A DNA stretch of 64,000 nt from assembly GCF_014648435.1 (NCBI RefSeq), contig NZ_BMRC01000037.1, forward strand, positions 1 to 64,000, given 5' to 3'. Below, one piece after another: positions 16,530 through 24,908 of this stretch (the first letter of the stretch is position 1; each line of letters opens with the position of its first letter). A model generated the notes under the pieces. It was not told the origin of the DNA, made no database searches, and saw nothing but the letters and a program-made list of their open reading frames with translations. This DNA is from Nonomuraea spiralis. Lineage in GTDB: Bacteria; Actinomycetota; Actinomycetes; Streptosporangiales; Streptosporangiaceae. A program made the translations under genes and the position numbers.

Positions 16530-17135
16530 GTGCTCACCCGTCACAAGATCCTGGAAGCCGGGCTGGAGGTCCTCGAGAAGGACGGCGCCCACGGAATCAG
16601 CATGCGTAAGCTGGCCAAACGTCTCGATGTGACGGCGACGGCGATCTACCACTACTTCGACGGACGCGAGTCCCTGCTCGAAGCCATCGTCGACGAGGTG
16701 TGCAGCAAGATCGTCTCGCAGGCTCCCCGTGAAGGTGGATGGAGGGAACAGCTCCGCGGGCTCATGATCTCCATGGTCAGTCAGTCGCTGGAGCACCCCC
16801 GGGCCTCGGTCTGGTCCATCACCACCTATGCGCGGCGCGCGCCGGTGATGAGCCTCCAGGAGGCCATCTTCGGGATCCTGCTGGAGGCGGGATTCCCTCC
16901 TGACCGGGCCGATCACGTGAAGGGGGCGGTGCTGCGCGTGTGCGTCGGGCACCTCGTCCTGCACGAGGCCGCGGCCAGGGACTGGGCCGAGCTTCCCGCC
17001 GACAAGTATCCGCACTTCCACGCGGTCGAGGCCGCGCGGCTGCAGGCCGACCAGGTCGAACACTTCAAGTTCGCGCTGGACGCGGTGCTCGCCGGATTGC
17101 CCGAACCGGACCAGGGTGACGACCCTACTGCCTGA
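16530..17135 (+). CDS. TetR family transcriptional regulator
   Basis: About 201 residues. The N-terminal DNA-binding domain reads HKILEAGLEVLEKDGAHGIS, then MRKLAKRLDVTATAIYHYFD, a standard TetR helix-turn-helix; the C-terminal ligand domain is not assignable. I chose the GTG at 16530, ten bases after GCGAGG, because the GTG at 16506 lies within the operator; a TTG at 16527 is equally possible. It is divergent from the sugar dehydrogenase gene, and its probable operator recurs before the transporter gene at 17402, so it likely represses both and itself until a sugar-derived ligand binds. Confidence 0.88.
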   Translation: MLTRHKILEAGLEVLEKDGAHGISMRKLAKRLDVTATAIYHYFDGRESLLEAIVDEVCSKIVSQAPREGGWREQLRGLMISMVSQSLEHPRASVWSITTYARRAPVMSLQEAIFGILLEAGFPPDRADHVKGAVLRVCVGHLVLHEAAARDWAELPADKYPHFHAVEAARLQADQVEHFKFALDAVLAGLPEPDQGDDPTA

Positions 17136-17216
17136 CCGTCTGCGAAGCCCCCGGCTCGTCGCGGAGCGTGACCGCCTCTGCGCTCTCGGATATTACTCTG
17201 GTGGCTTCCGCGCGGG

Positions 17217-17236
17217 TTAACGGGTGTTAGAGTTCT
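17217..17236. promoter_or_regulatory. Second copy of the TetR-type operator
   Basis: TTAACGGGTGTTAGAGTTCT matches TTAACGGCCGTTAGATTTCT at 16481-16500 in 17 of 20 positions and keeps the TAAC/GTTA arms. It lies 165 bases before the MHS transporter start, leaving a long leader, and about 15 bases after a possible TATTACT -10 element. Confidence 0.55.
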
Positions 17237-17401
17237 GCTCGGCTCCGCGTCCAGCCGGGCGGAGTCAGGGGGCGGAAGGGGGCATGGCGATGGCCGAGGG
17301 GTTCCCGTCGGGGTGGGACACGCCAGGTGGTTCGGGGCGCGGGCGCGGGGTAAGGCACCCGTTGGCGCGGACGCCGCCCAGGAACGCCTTCGAGGTGCAG
17401 C

Positions 17402-18724
17402 GTGACCGAGAGCAGCAGCGGATTAACGACCGCCGAGCACAAGGCCCAGGTGCGCAAGGCGGCGACGGCCAGCGTGGTCGGCACCGCCATCGAGTGGTAC
17501 GACTTCTTCCTCTACAACACCGCCGCCGCCGTGGTCTTCGCCGAGGTCTTCTTCCCGAAGTCCACGCCGTACGCGGGGACGCTGGCGGCCTTCGCGACCA
17601 ACGCCGTGGGGTTCGCGGCCCGGCCGGTGGGTGCGGCGATCTTCGGTCACTGGGGCGACCGCATCGGCAGGAAGGCGACGCTCATCGTCACCCTGCTGAC
17701 GATGGGCGTGGCCAGCGCGCTCATCGGCGTGCTGCCGGGCACCGGGAGCATCGGCATCGCCGCGCCGATCATCCTGGTGGTCCTGCGCGTCCTGCAGGGC
17801 ATCGCGGTGGGCGGCGAGTGGAGCGGGTCGGTGCTGCTGTCGATGGAGTGGGGCGACCAGCGCCGGCGCGGGCTGATGGCGAGCTGGCCGCAGGTGGGCG
17901 TGCCCATCGGGCTGATCCTCGGCACCGGCGCGATGTCGCTGCTGGCCGCCACGACCGGCGACACGTTCAAGGACTGGGGCTGGCGGGTGCCGTTCCTGGC
18001 CAGTCTGGTGCTGGTGGCGGTCGGGCTGTGGGTGCGGCTGAAGGTGCTGGAGACCCCGATGTTCGCGCGGGTGCTGGAACGGCGGCAGGTGGCGCGGCTC
18101 CCGGTCGTCGAGGTGCTGCGCAAACACCCGAAGGAAGTGGTGCTCAGCGCGTTGCTGCGGGTGTCGGAGCAGATGCCGTTCTACCTCTACACGACGTTCG
18201 CGATCACGTACGGCACCCAGCAGCTCGGCCTGCCCCGGACGGTTGCGCTGTCGGCGGTGACGTGCGCGGCGGCGGTGGAGCTCGTCGCGATCCCGTTCTT
18301 CGGGCACCTCAGCGACCGCGTCGGGCGCAGGCTCGTCTACGCGGTCGGCGCCGCGCTGCTGGCGGTGGTGGCGTTCCCGTACTTCGCCCTGCTCAACACC
18401 GGCATCGTGCTTGTGGTCTTCCTCACGATCATGATCACCCAGATCCAGCACGCCATGGAGTACGGCCCGCAGGCCTCGCTCATCGCCGAGAGCTTCCCGA
18501 CCCCGCTCCGGTACGGCGGTGCGGGCCTCGGGTATCAGCTCGCCTCGATCATCGCCGGTGGTCCGGCGCCGTTGGTCGCGACGTGGCTGCTGCACGACTA
18601 CGGCTGGCAGGCCATCGCGATCTTCATGGTCGGCGCAGCGGTGGTCGGGTTCGTGGCCACGCTCGCCCTGCCGGACCGCTCCAAGATCGATATTTCGCTG
18701 CATTCCGCCTACAAGACGACCTGA
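17402..18724 (+). CDS. MFS transporter, metabolite:H+ symporter (MHS) family
   Basis: A 440-residue importer with 12 predicted helices. Typical MHS/ShiA/ProP features are ASVVGTAIEWYDFFLYNTAA at the start, the loop motif HWGDRIGRKATL, GIAVGGEWSGSVLLSMEWG and the second-half loop HLSDRVGRR. Family members import organic acids and osmolytes with protons; next to a KDG-type kinase and KDPG aldolase, a sugar acid is the likely cargo. The GTG at 17402 gives the normal N-terminus. The leader from the operator at 17217 is long and shows no other obvious feature. The kinase gene follows after 74 bases. Confidence 0.9.
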   Translation: MTESSSGLTTAEHKAQVRKAATASVVGTAIEWYDFFLYNTAAAVVFAEVFFPKSTPYAGTLAAFATNAVGFAARPVGAAIFGHWGDRIGRKATLIVTLLTMGVASALIGVLPGTGSIGIAAPIILVVLRVLQGIAVGGEWSGSVLLSMEWGDQRRRGLMASWPQVGVPIGLILGTGAMSLLAATTGDTFKDWGWRVPFLASLVLVAVGLWVRLKVLETPMFARVLERRQVARLPVVEVLRKHPKEVVLSALLRVSEQMPFYLYTTFAITYGTQQLGLPRTVALSAVTCAAAVELVAIPFFGHLSDRVGRRLVYAVGAALLAVVAFPYFALLNTGIVLVVFLTIMITQIQHAMEYGPQASLIAESFPTPLRYGGAGLGYQLASIIAGGPAPLVATWLLHDYGWQAIAIFMVGAAVVGFVATLALPDRSKIDISLHSAYKTT

Positions 18725-18798
18725 TCGCCATTTCTCTTGTCTTTCATGATTTGATAGCACCATTGAGCCGGTCTGGAACGACAGGAGATGGGTAAGCC

Positions 18799-19713
18799 GT
18801 GAGCGTCGTGGTGTGCGGTGAGGCGATGCTGCTGATGCTGGCCGAGCCCGGCATCCCGCTGGAGCGGGCCACCGTTTTTCGCCGCTCGATCGCCGGCGCG
18901 GAGTCGAACGTGGCCGCCGGCCTGGCCAGGCTCGGCCACGACGTGCGCTGGCTGGGCCGAGTGGGGGCCGACCCCGCGGGCAGGGCGGTCCTGTCCATGC
19001 TCCGGGCCGAAGGCGTCGACACCCGGCACGCCGTCGTCGACCCGGACGCGCCGACCGGGCTGCTGGTTCGTGACAGTCACCCCTTTCGGGCCATCGACGT
19101 GCAGTATCACCGTGCGGGGTCGGCCGCCTCGAGGCTGACGCCCGACGAGGTAGCGCCTGAGATGGTGAGCGGTGCGAAGATCGTCCACGTGACGGGGATC
19201 ACCCCGATGTTGTCCGATTCCGCGCATCAAGCGACCTTGCGGCTGCTGGAGCTGGCAGGACAGACCGGGGCGCTGGTCTCCATCGACCCGAACGTCCGCC
19301 TCAAGCTGGGCACGCCCGGGGCGTGGCGCGAGCGGGTCGTGCCGCTGCTGGCCAGGGCGGATGTGGTGCTGGCCGGGGAGGACGAGCTTGACCTGCTCCA
19401 GGTGGATCCCGCAGTGCTGCCCGGGCTGACCGTGGTCAAGCACCGCGACAAGTCGGCCACATGCGCGGGATTGCGACAGGACGCGTTCCCGGTGCCGGTG
19501 ACCGATCCCGTAGGGGCGGGGGACGGGTTCGCCGCCGGGTTCCTGTCGGGGATGTTGCGGGGTGAGCCGTACGAGGTGTGCCTGCGTGAGGGGGCGGGCG
19601 TGGCGGCGCTCGTCGTCCAGTGTGCGGCCGACACCGACGGGCTGCCGGACCGGGCGGGCCTGGACCGCGCGCTGGCTGCCTTCACCGAGCCCACCGAGAC
19701 AGTCCATCGATAG
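18799..19713 (+). CDS. PfkB family sugar-acid kinase (2-keto-3-deoxygluconate or 2-ketogluconate kinase-like)
   Basis: A 304-residue ribokinase-fold kinase. The start VVVCGEAMLLMLAEPG and GAESNVAAGLARLGHDVRWL match KDG-kinase-type proteins; the C-terminal TDPVGAGDGFAAGFLSG carries the catalytic Asp in GAGD. The GTG at 18799 follows AGGAG by 11 bases. The context decides the role: an acid symporter upstream, and KDPG aldolase, a GntR regulator and a D-2-hydroxyacid dehydrogenase downstream. With KDG as substrate the product KDPG feeds directly to the aldolase. With 2-ketogluconate the hydroxyacid dehydrogenase would act as reductase, as in kgu operons. Sequence alone does not separate the two. 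Confidence 0.82.
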   Translation: MSVVVCGEAMLLMLAEPGIPLERATVFRRSIAGAESNVAAGLARLGHDVRWLGRVGADPAGRAVLSMLRAEGVDTRHAVVDPDAPTGLLVRDSHPFRAIDVQYHRAGSAASRLTPDEVAPEMVSGAKIVHVTGITPMLSDSAHQATLRLLELAGQTGALVSIDPNVRLKLGTPGAWRERVVPLLARADVVLAGEDELDLLQVDPAVLPGLTVVKHRDKSATCAGLRQDAFPVPVTDPVGAGDGFAAGFLSGMLRGEPYEVCLREGAGVAALVVQCAADTDGLPDRAGLDRALAAFTEPTETVHR

Positions 19714-20172
19714 CGGGCGATCAGCCAGAGATGTCATGCCGCCATGAGCGAAACCGCCGCAGACGGTCGCCGGTAACCACGAATCTGTCGAAGTCGGTCC
19801 ACGACGAAACGCGAGCCCGCTGGAGGCGGTTTGTCACGCGGAGTGAGTCTGCCCATGTCGGCTGCCTTGATGAGCGAGCGCGTCGAAGGCGGGCCGGCGA
19901 GGAGCGAGGAGCGAAGAGCTCGGCGGAGGCCGTCGGATCGAAGAGCGCGCACGTGGAAGACGAGCCAACGATAAGCCTGCATACCCGATGAAAGCGGCCC
20001 GTTGGAAGTGGATGCATGGGGAAGATGGTTCGTCGGCGAGTCGGCCGGCCCGGTTGAGGAGGTCCGTTCGGAGAGGCATGCGGAGACGGTTCGCCGCCGC
20101 TGGCGGGCCCGTTCGCGGGTGAATCCGAGGCGAAGCCGTTCGGTGATGAGACAAGACCGCAGAAAGGAAGTC
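19714..20172. other. 459-base gap inside the sugar-acid cluster, no recognised gene
   Basis: No protein family is visible. The middle (about 19870-19960) is purine-rich with repeated GAGCGA/GAAGAGC words, and a forward frame stays open to 19991 but has no plausible start of its own and low-complexity content. The last 10 bases carry the ribosome-binding site AAAGGAAG of the aldolase gene. The gap could hold a promoter, a leader RNA or a decayed gene. Confidence 0.4.
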
Positions 20173-20793
20173 ATGTACCGCTGGGAGATCGTCCAGGCCG
20201 TCACGCAGCAGCGTGTGTTCGGCATCGTCAGGGCCGCCGCGCCCGAGGCGGCGCTGGCGGCGGCCGAGGCCGTGCTGGACGCCGGGCTGCACGCCGTCGA
20301 GGTCGCGCTCACCACGCCCCGCGCCCTCAGCGCCGTGGCCAGGCTCACCGAGCAGCGTCCCGACGCCCTGGTCGGCGTCGGGACGGTGCTCGACGCGGCC
20401 GCCGCCAGGGCCGCCGTGGAGGCTGGCGCCCGCTTCCTGGTCTCGCCCAGCCTGCACCCCGAGGTGATCCGCGCCGGACACCGTTACGGCGTGCCGGTCT
20501 TCCCCGGCGTGGCCACTCCGACCGAGATCGTACGGGCCCTGGAGGAGGGCGCGGACGCGGTCAAGATCTTCCCGGCGTCGGCCGTGTCACCGTCCTGGCT
20601 GCGGGACGTGCGGGCGGCGCTGCCGCAGGCGCCGGTGATCCCCACCGGTGGCGTGAGCGTCGAGGACGCGCCCGAGTGGATCGCGGCCGGTGCCGTGGCC
20701 TGCGGCATGGGCTCCGCGCTGACCTCGGGCGGGCCGCGTGCCGCGGGTGAACGGGTGGCCGCGTTGCTGGCCGGGCTGGCGCGGGCCCGATGA
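20173..20793 (+). CDS. eda: 2-keto-3-deoxy-6-phosphogluconate aldolase
   Basis: A 206-residue class I aldolase that splits KDPG to pyruvate and glyceraldehyde-3-phosphate. Conserved active-site positions are visible: Glu43 in AVEVALTTPR, Thr71 in GVGTVL and Schiff-base Lys131 in AVKIFPASAVSP. The ATG at 20173 is preceded by AAAGGAAG. Its stop overlaps the ATG of the GntR gene. It is one of two KDPG aldolases in this window; the other is at 27488. The pairing here with a sugar-acid kinase and transporter suggests a dedicated catabolic role rather than glucose breakdown. Confidence 0.92.
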   Translation: MYRWEIVQAVTQQRVFGIVRAAAPEAALAAAEAVLDAGLHAVEVALTTPRALSAVARLTEQRPDALVGVGTVLDAAAARAAVEAGARFLVSPSLHPEVIRAGHRYGVPVFPGVATPTEIVRALEEGADAVKIFPASAVSPSWLRDVRAALPQAPVIPTGGVSVEDAPEWIAAGAVACGMGSALTSGGPRAAGERVAALLAGLARAR

Positions 20794-21527
20794 GCGTGGA
20801 GGCGCTGCGGGGCCTGCACGGGCAGGTCGTCGACGCGGTCGGCAGGTCGCTCGCGGCGGGGGAGATCCGGGCCGGCCAGGTGCTGCGCCTGGAGGACGTC
20901 CAGGAGCGGTACGGGGTGTCCAGGACCGTCGCGCGCGAGGCCGTCCGCGTGCTGGAGTCGAAACGGGTGGTCACCAGCCGCCCTCGGGTCGGCGTCACCG
21001 TACGGCCGATGAGCGCCTGGAATCTTTATGATCCCCAGGTGATCCGCTGGCGGCTGGCCTCGCCCGGACGTGAGGCCCAGCTGCGTGAGCTGGCCGAGCT
21101 GCGCGCCGCCGTCGAGCCCGCCGCCGCCGCGCTGGCCGCGGCCAGGCAGGACCCCCGTGTCCGGGACGAGCTGGCCGCCCACGCCCGTGCCATGGACACC
21201 GCGGCGCGGGCAGGTGACCACCGGGCCTACGTCACGGCCGACGCCGCCTTCCACCGGGTGTTGCTGACCGCGTCGGGCAACGGCATGTTCGCGCAGCTCG
21301 CCGAGGTGACCGAGGTGCTGCTCGAAGCCAGGCGGGAGCTGCTGCTCCTGCCCGAACGCCTGGAGACCACCGCCATCGGACGCCATCACGAGATCGCCGA
21401 GGCGGTAGCCGCCGGGCGTCCGGACGAAGCCGCGCAGGCCGCCGCGGACATCGTCGGACGCGCCCGTGCCGAGGTCGAGCAGATCCTGGAAGACAGCCGA
21501 GTCCGCGTCACGGAGGTTCCCCGATGA
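20790..21527 (+). CDS. GntR family regulator, FadR subfamily
   Basis: A 245-residue regulator. The N-terminal winged helix is LHGQVVDAVGRSLAAGEIRA followed by RLEDVQERYGVSRTVAREAV, and the C-terminal helical FCD ligand domain begins near residue 95 (LRELAELRAAVEPAAAALAA) with metal-ligand candidates His in FHRVLL and in GRHHEIAEAV. It is coupled by ATGA overlaps to the aldolase before it and the dehydrogenase after it, so it is a cotranscribed local regulator, likely responding to a sugar acid. Confidence 0.9.
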   Translation: MSVEALRGLHGQVVDAVGRSLAAGEIRAGQVLRLEDVQERYGVSRTVAREAVRVLESKRVVTSRPRVGVTVRPMSAWNLYDPQVIRWRLASPGREAQLRELAELRAAVEPAAAALAAARQDPRVRDELAAHARAMDTAARAGDHRAYVTADAAFHRVLLTASGNGMFAQLAEVTEVLLEARRELLLLPERLETTAIGRHHEIAEAVAAGRPDEAAQAAADIVGRARAEVEQILEDSRVRVTEVPR

Positions 21528-22429
21528 GCGTCGCCGTCCACGTCGGGCCCGAACCGGTGCCCGTGCTGATCGACGCCGTACGGCGATCGGGCGGCAGCGT
21601 CGTGCCCCTGGAGGAGGCCGAGGCGATCGTCTACTACGGGCGCGGCGGGCCCGAGGAGCTGCGATCCATGATCCACGACGGTATCCGCTGGGTGCAGTTG
21701 CCCGCGGCGGGCGTCGAGCGGTACGCCGAGGCCGGGGTGATCACCGACGAGCCGGTCTTCACCGCCGCCACCGGCTCCTACGGCGTACCCGTTGCCGAGC
21801 ACGCGCTGGCGCTCATGCTGGCCGCGGCCCGCAACCTGCCGCAGCTGGCGAGGGCCAGGGAGTGGGGGCGGAACGAGTCGAGGGAGTTCGCCGGCTCGAC
21901 GGTCGCGATCATCGGCAGCGGGGGCATCGGCCGGGCGCTCATCAGGATGCTGGAGCCGTTCGGCTGCCAGGTGGTCGCGGTCACCGACAGCGGCCGGGCG
22001 CCCGGTGCGCAGCGCATCCTTCCGCGTGCCCGGTATCGGGAGGCGTTGCCGGAGGCCGCGTACGTCGTCCTCGCGGCGGCCACCACGCCGAGCACCAGGG
22101 GCATGATGGGCGCCCACGAGTTCGACCTGATGCGTACGGACGCCTGGCTGGTCAACATCGCCCGAGGTGCGCTCGTCGTCACCGACGACCTGGTGGCTGC
22201 CTTGCGTACGGGCCGGATCGGTGGTGCGGCGCTGGACGTCACCGATCCTGAGCCGCTGCCGCCGGGGCATCCGCTGTGGCACATGGACAACGTCCTGATC
22301 ACCCCGCACACCGCGAACCCGCCGTCGTCCTACTGGCGTGGCCTGGCCGAACGGGTGGCCGCGAACGTACGCCACTTCGGCGATGGCGCCTCGCTGGAAG
22401 GTGTGGTCTCACCGGAGCAGGGGTTCTGA
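21524..22429 (+). CDS. D-isomer specific 2-hydroxyacid dehydrogenase
   Basis: A 301-residue NAD(P)-dependent oxidoreductase. The Rossmann motif is VAIIGSGGIGRALI, and the catalytic triad positions are Arg in VNIARGALV, Glu in DPEPLP and His in ITPHTAN. The GSYGVPVAEHALALML block is typical of the family. It overlaps the GntR stop as ATGA and ends the sugar-acid cluster. In such a context it may reduce a 2-keto sugar acid or its 6-phosphate, as KguD does, or a hydroxypyruvate-like product; the substrate is inferred only from neighbours. Confidence 0.88.
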   Translation: MSVAVHVGPEPVPVLIDAVRRSGGSVVPLEEAEAIVYYGRGGPEELRSMIHDGIRWVQLPAAGVERYAEAGVITDEPVFTAATGSYGVPVAEHALALMLAAARNLPQLARAREWGRNESREFAGSTVAIIGSGGIGRALIRMLEPFGCQVVAVTDSGRAPGAQRILPRARYREALPEAAYVVLAAATTPSTRGMMGAHEFDLMRTDAWLVNIARGALVVTDDLVAALRTGRIGGAALDVTDPEPLPPGHPLWHMDNVLITPHTANPPSSYWRGLAERVAANVRHFGDGASLEGVVSPEQGF

Positions 22430-22450
22430 TCGGTGGGGCGGGCGATGGCG

Positions 22451-22640
22451 GTGACGTTCGCCCCGGCGGTGGGGCGGCCGTGGAGCATGGGTGGCGGTGG
22501 TGCACGGGTGGTGACGTTCGGCCTCGGCGGTGAAGCACGGGTGGCCGTGTAGCACGGGTGGTGACGTTCGGCCCCGGGCGGTGGAGCACGGGGGGCGATG
22601 GTGCATGGGTGGTGACGTTCGGCCCCGGGCGGTGGTGCAC
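22451..22640. repeat. Degenerate tandem repeat, 50-60-base unit, about four copies
   Basis: The word GTGACGTTCG recurs at 22451, 22511, 22561 and 22612, each followed by a related GC-rich block with CGGTG and GCACGGGTGG words. Spacing is 60, 50 and 51 bases. It fills the space between the convergent dehydrogenase and kinase genes. Minus-strand frames give PGPNVTT-like repeats, which I regard as non-coding. Confidence 0.8.
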
Positions 22641-22688
22641 GGGTGAGGGGGGAGCCTCGGGGTGGGGAGTCTCGGGTGGTGGGTGGTG

Positions 22689-24788
22689 TTAGCTCAGGGC
22701 TAGGCGGGCGCCGGGGCTCAGGTCTGAGTCGTGTACTTCGAGTCCGGCCGGTTCGATGCTTCTCGGCAGGTCGAACACCAGCGTGCCCGTGAAGGACTGG
22801 CTGGGGGCGATGCGGGTCGAGGTGATCTCCGCGCCGCCCTTGTCCAGGAGCTTGTTCCCGCCGTGCAGTGCCTCGTCCTTGTCGATCAGCTTCTGCTGGC
22901 CGGGGTAGAGAACGCGGGCCTCCTGGCCGACGTTGTTCACCTTGACCATGACCTGGCAACTGCGGTGGGTGGCTGACTTTGCGGCTCTGGGGCACTTTGT
23001 GTCGGTTACCGCGAACGTCAGCGTCCCGTCCTTCACCGGGCCTTCCTCGCCGATCGTGGATGAGCGGAAGATCCAGGCCAGCGTGGCCAGCACCACCACG
23101 AGGAGCACGATCGCGATCACCAGCGCGGTCACGCAGCCGGTGAAGGTGCTGCGCCTGCGGCGCGGAGGGACGTACCCGGGCAGGGGACCCTGGCCCGTCG
23201 TGTGCGGGGGCAGCGGGCCCTGACCGGTGGTCTGGTGATGGGAGAGCGGGCTCTGACCGGTTGCCTGGTGGTGGGGGAGCGGGATGTTCCCGGTCCTGTC
23301 CACGGGGGGCGGCATCAGCGGCGGGCGCGGCCCTGGGCGCTCAGCCGGGGCGGGCATCTGCGGCGCGCGCGGCCCTGGGCGCTCGGCGGGCGCGGGCATG
23401 GGCGGGCGCGGGCCGGTGCTCTCGGCCGCGGAGGGCGCGTGCGGAGGGCGTGCTCCCGTGTGGTCGGCCGCGGAGGGCGCGTGCGGAGGGCGTGCTCCCG
23501 TGTGGTCGGCCGCGGAAGGCGTGTGGGGCGGGCGCACTCCGGTGTGGTCGGACGTGGAGGGCGGCTGCGGTGGGCGTGGGCCGGCGTGGTCTGCCTGGGA
23601 GGGCATGGGGGGGCGGGGGCCTGTGCGTTCGACCGGGGACGGCGTCGCGCGTGATCCCGGGTGGTCCGCGGGTGCGGGCATGGGCGGGCGCGGGCCGGTG
23701 CTCTCGGCCGCGGAGGGCGCGTGCGGAGGGCGTGCTCCCGTGTGGTCGGCCGCAGAGGGCGTGTGAGGCGGGCGTGCTCCCGTGGGCTCGGGCGCGGACG
23801 GCATCGGCGGCATCTGCGCCTGGTGCGGCCGTTCGGCCGACGGGGGCATCGGGGGGCGGGGGCCGGTGCGTTCGGCCGGGGGCGTCATGTGGTGCAGCGG
23901 CGGGAACTCCGACGGGTTCCACGCGTTGGTCAGGTGCTTGCTGGCGGCGAGTTGCGCCGCGGGCTCGTCGGCCGCCCCCACCAGCTCCAGCAGGAGCTGC
24001 TTGGCCGCCGGGCGGCGTGCCGGGTCGGGGTGGATGGCCGCGGCGACCAGCCGGTCCAGCGGCGCGGGCAGCCCGCGCAGGTCCGGCGGCGCGGTACGGG
24101 CCCGCGCCGCCATCACGTACGCGTCCCCCTCCCCGAAGGGGTGCCCGCCGAGCCCCGCGTACGCGATCAGCGAACCCCAGGCGAACACGTCGCCCGCCGG
24201 GCTGGTACGCCCCTCGAAGACCTGCTCGGGAGCGATCCATCCGGGCGTGCCCATCACCATGCCGGCGTTCGTGTGCCGGGACTCGACGTGCGTCGAGCGG
24301 GCCAGCCCGAAGTCGATCACCCGCGGCCCGGCCAGCGTCAGCATCACGTTGGCGGGCTTGAGGTCGCGGTGCACCAGCCCCGCGGCGTGGATGGCGGTCA
24401 GCGCCGCCGCCACGCCCACGGCCGCCGAGTGCAGCACCGACGACGACAGGGCGCCGTGCTCGATCAGGTGGTCTTCCAGCGAGATGCCGTCGATGTACTC
24501 GGTGACCAGGTAGAGAACCCCGCGGTCCTCGCCGTGGTCGAGCACCCGCGCGGTGCAGAACGAGGCCACCTTGCGCGCGTTGGACACCTCTTCGTGGAAG
24601 CGCGCCCGGTAGACCGGGTCGGCCGTGAAGTCACGCCTGATGGCCTTGAGCGCGACCTTCACCCTGTCCGCGCCCCTGGCGAGGTAGACGGTGCCCATGC
24701 CCCCCGAGCCGAGCCGGCTGACCAACTCGTAGGGGCCGATTTCCGGCGGATCCTCAGGCTTCAGCGGAGTGCCTGCCGAGCGCCCCAC
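22689..24788 (-). CDS. Membrane serine/threonine protein kinase with proline-rich repeat linker
   Basis: About 699 residues. The N-terminal Hanks-type kinase has GSGGMGTVY, catalytic Lys48, HRDLKPAN with Asp141, DFGLARS and APEQVFEG, so it should be active. Residues from about 290 to 530 are a Pro/Ala/Ser linker of repeated PSAADHTGARPPHA units. One hydrophobic helix (VTALVIAIVLLVVVLATLAW) crosses the membrane, and the C-terminal extracellular domain of about 110 residues resembles DUF4352-type domains and has two cysteines. I chose the GTG at 24788 with GAGAGG nine bases upstream; a TTG at 24824 is possible. It is monocistronic and likely senses an envelope signal. Confidence 0.85.
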   Translation of the reverse strand: MGRSAGTPLKPEDPPEIGPYELVSRLGSGGMGTVYLARGADRVKVALKAIRRDFTADPVYRARFHEEVSNARKVASFCTARVLDHGEDRGVLYLVTEYIDGISLEDHLIEHGALSSSVLHSAAVGVAAALTAIHAAGLVHRDLKPANVMLTLAGPRVIDFGLARSTHVESRHTNAGMVMGTPGWIAPEQVFEGRTSPAGDVFAWGSLIAYAGLGGHPFGEGDAYVMAARARTAPPDLRGLPAPLDRLVAAAIHPDPARRPAAKQLLLELVGAADEPAAQLAASKHLTNAWNPSEFPPLHHMTPPAERTGPRPPMPPSAERPHQAQMPPMPSAPEPTGARPPHTPSAADHTGARPPHAPSAAESTGPRPPMPAPADHPGSRATPSPVERTGPRPPMPSQADHAGPRPPQPPSTSDHTGVRPPHTPSAADHTGARPPHAPSAADHTGARPPHAPSAAESTGPRPPMPAPAERPGPRAPQMPAPAERPGPRPPLMPPPVDRTGNIPLPHHQATGQSPLSHHQTTGQGPLPPHTTGQGPLPGYVPPRRRRSTFTGCVTALVIAIVLLVVVLATLAWIFRSSTIGEEGPVKDGTLTFAVTDTKCPRAAKSATHRSCQVMVKVNNVGQEARVLYPGQQKLIDKDEALHGGNKLLDKGGAEITSTRIAPSQSFTGTLVFDLPRSIEPAGLEVHDSDLSPGARLALS
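23392..23753. repeat. Internal coding repeats of the kinase linker
   Basis: A 42-base unit (14 codons) occurs twice in tandem at 23431-23472 and 23473-23514. An 80-base block at 23392-23471 recurs identically at 23674-23753, 282 bases away. Near-identical DNA copies suggest recent slippage or conversion within the proline-rich linker. Confidence 0.85.
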
Positions 24789-24908
24789 GGTCGCCGTCCT
24801 CTCGCCGTCGTCATCCCGTCGCAAACCGAACCGTTTCCTCCGCCGGTACGCAATTTTCCACCCCAGACTCTAACGGAGAAGCCGCGGCCCGGTGGCGACG
24901 AAGACCGT

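Noticed and set aside
19620..19991. Forward open frame overlapping the kinase end
   Set aside because: It starts inside the kinase gene in another frame, its downstream part is Arg/Ser/Glu-rich without family match, and no ribosome-binding site was found.
22451..22640. Four spaced GTGACGTTCG words as a CRISPR array
   Set aside because: The conserved word is only ten bases, the intervening sequences are related to each other rather than unique, and no cas genes are present.
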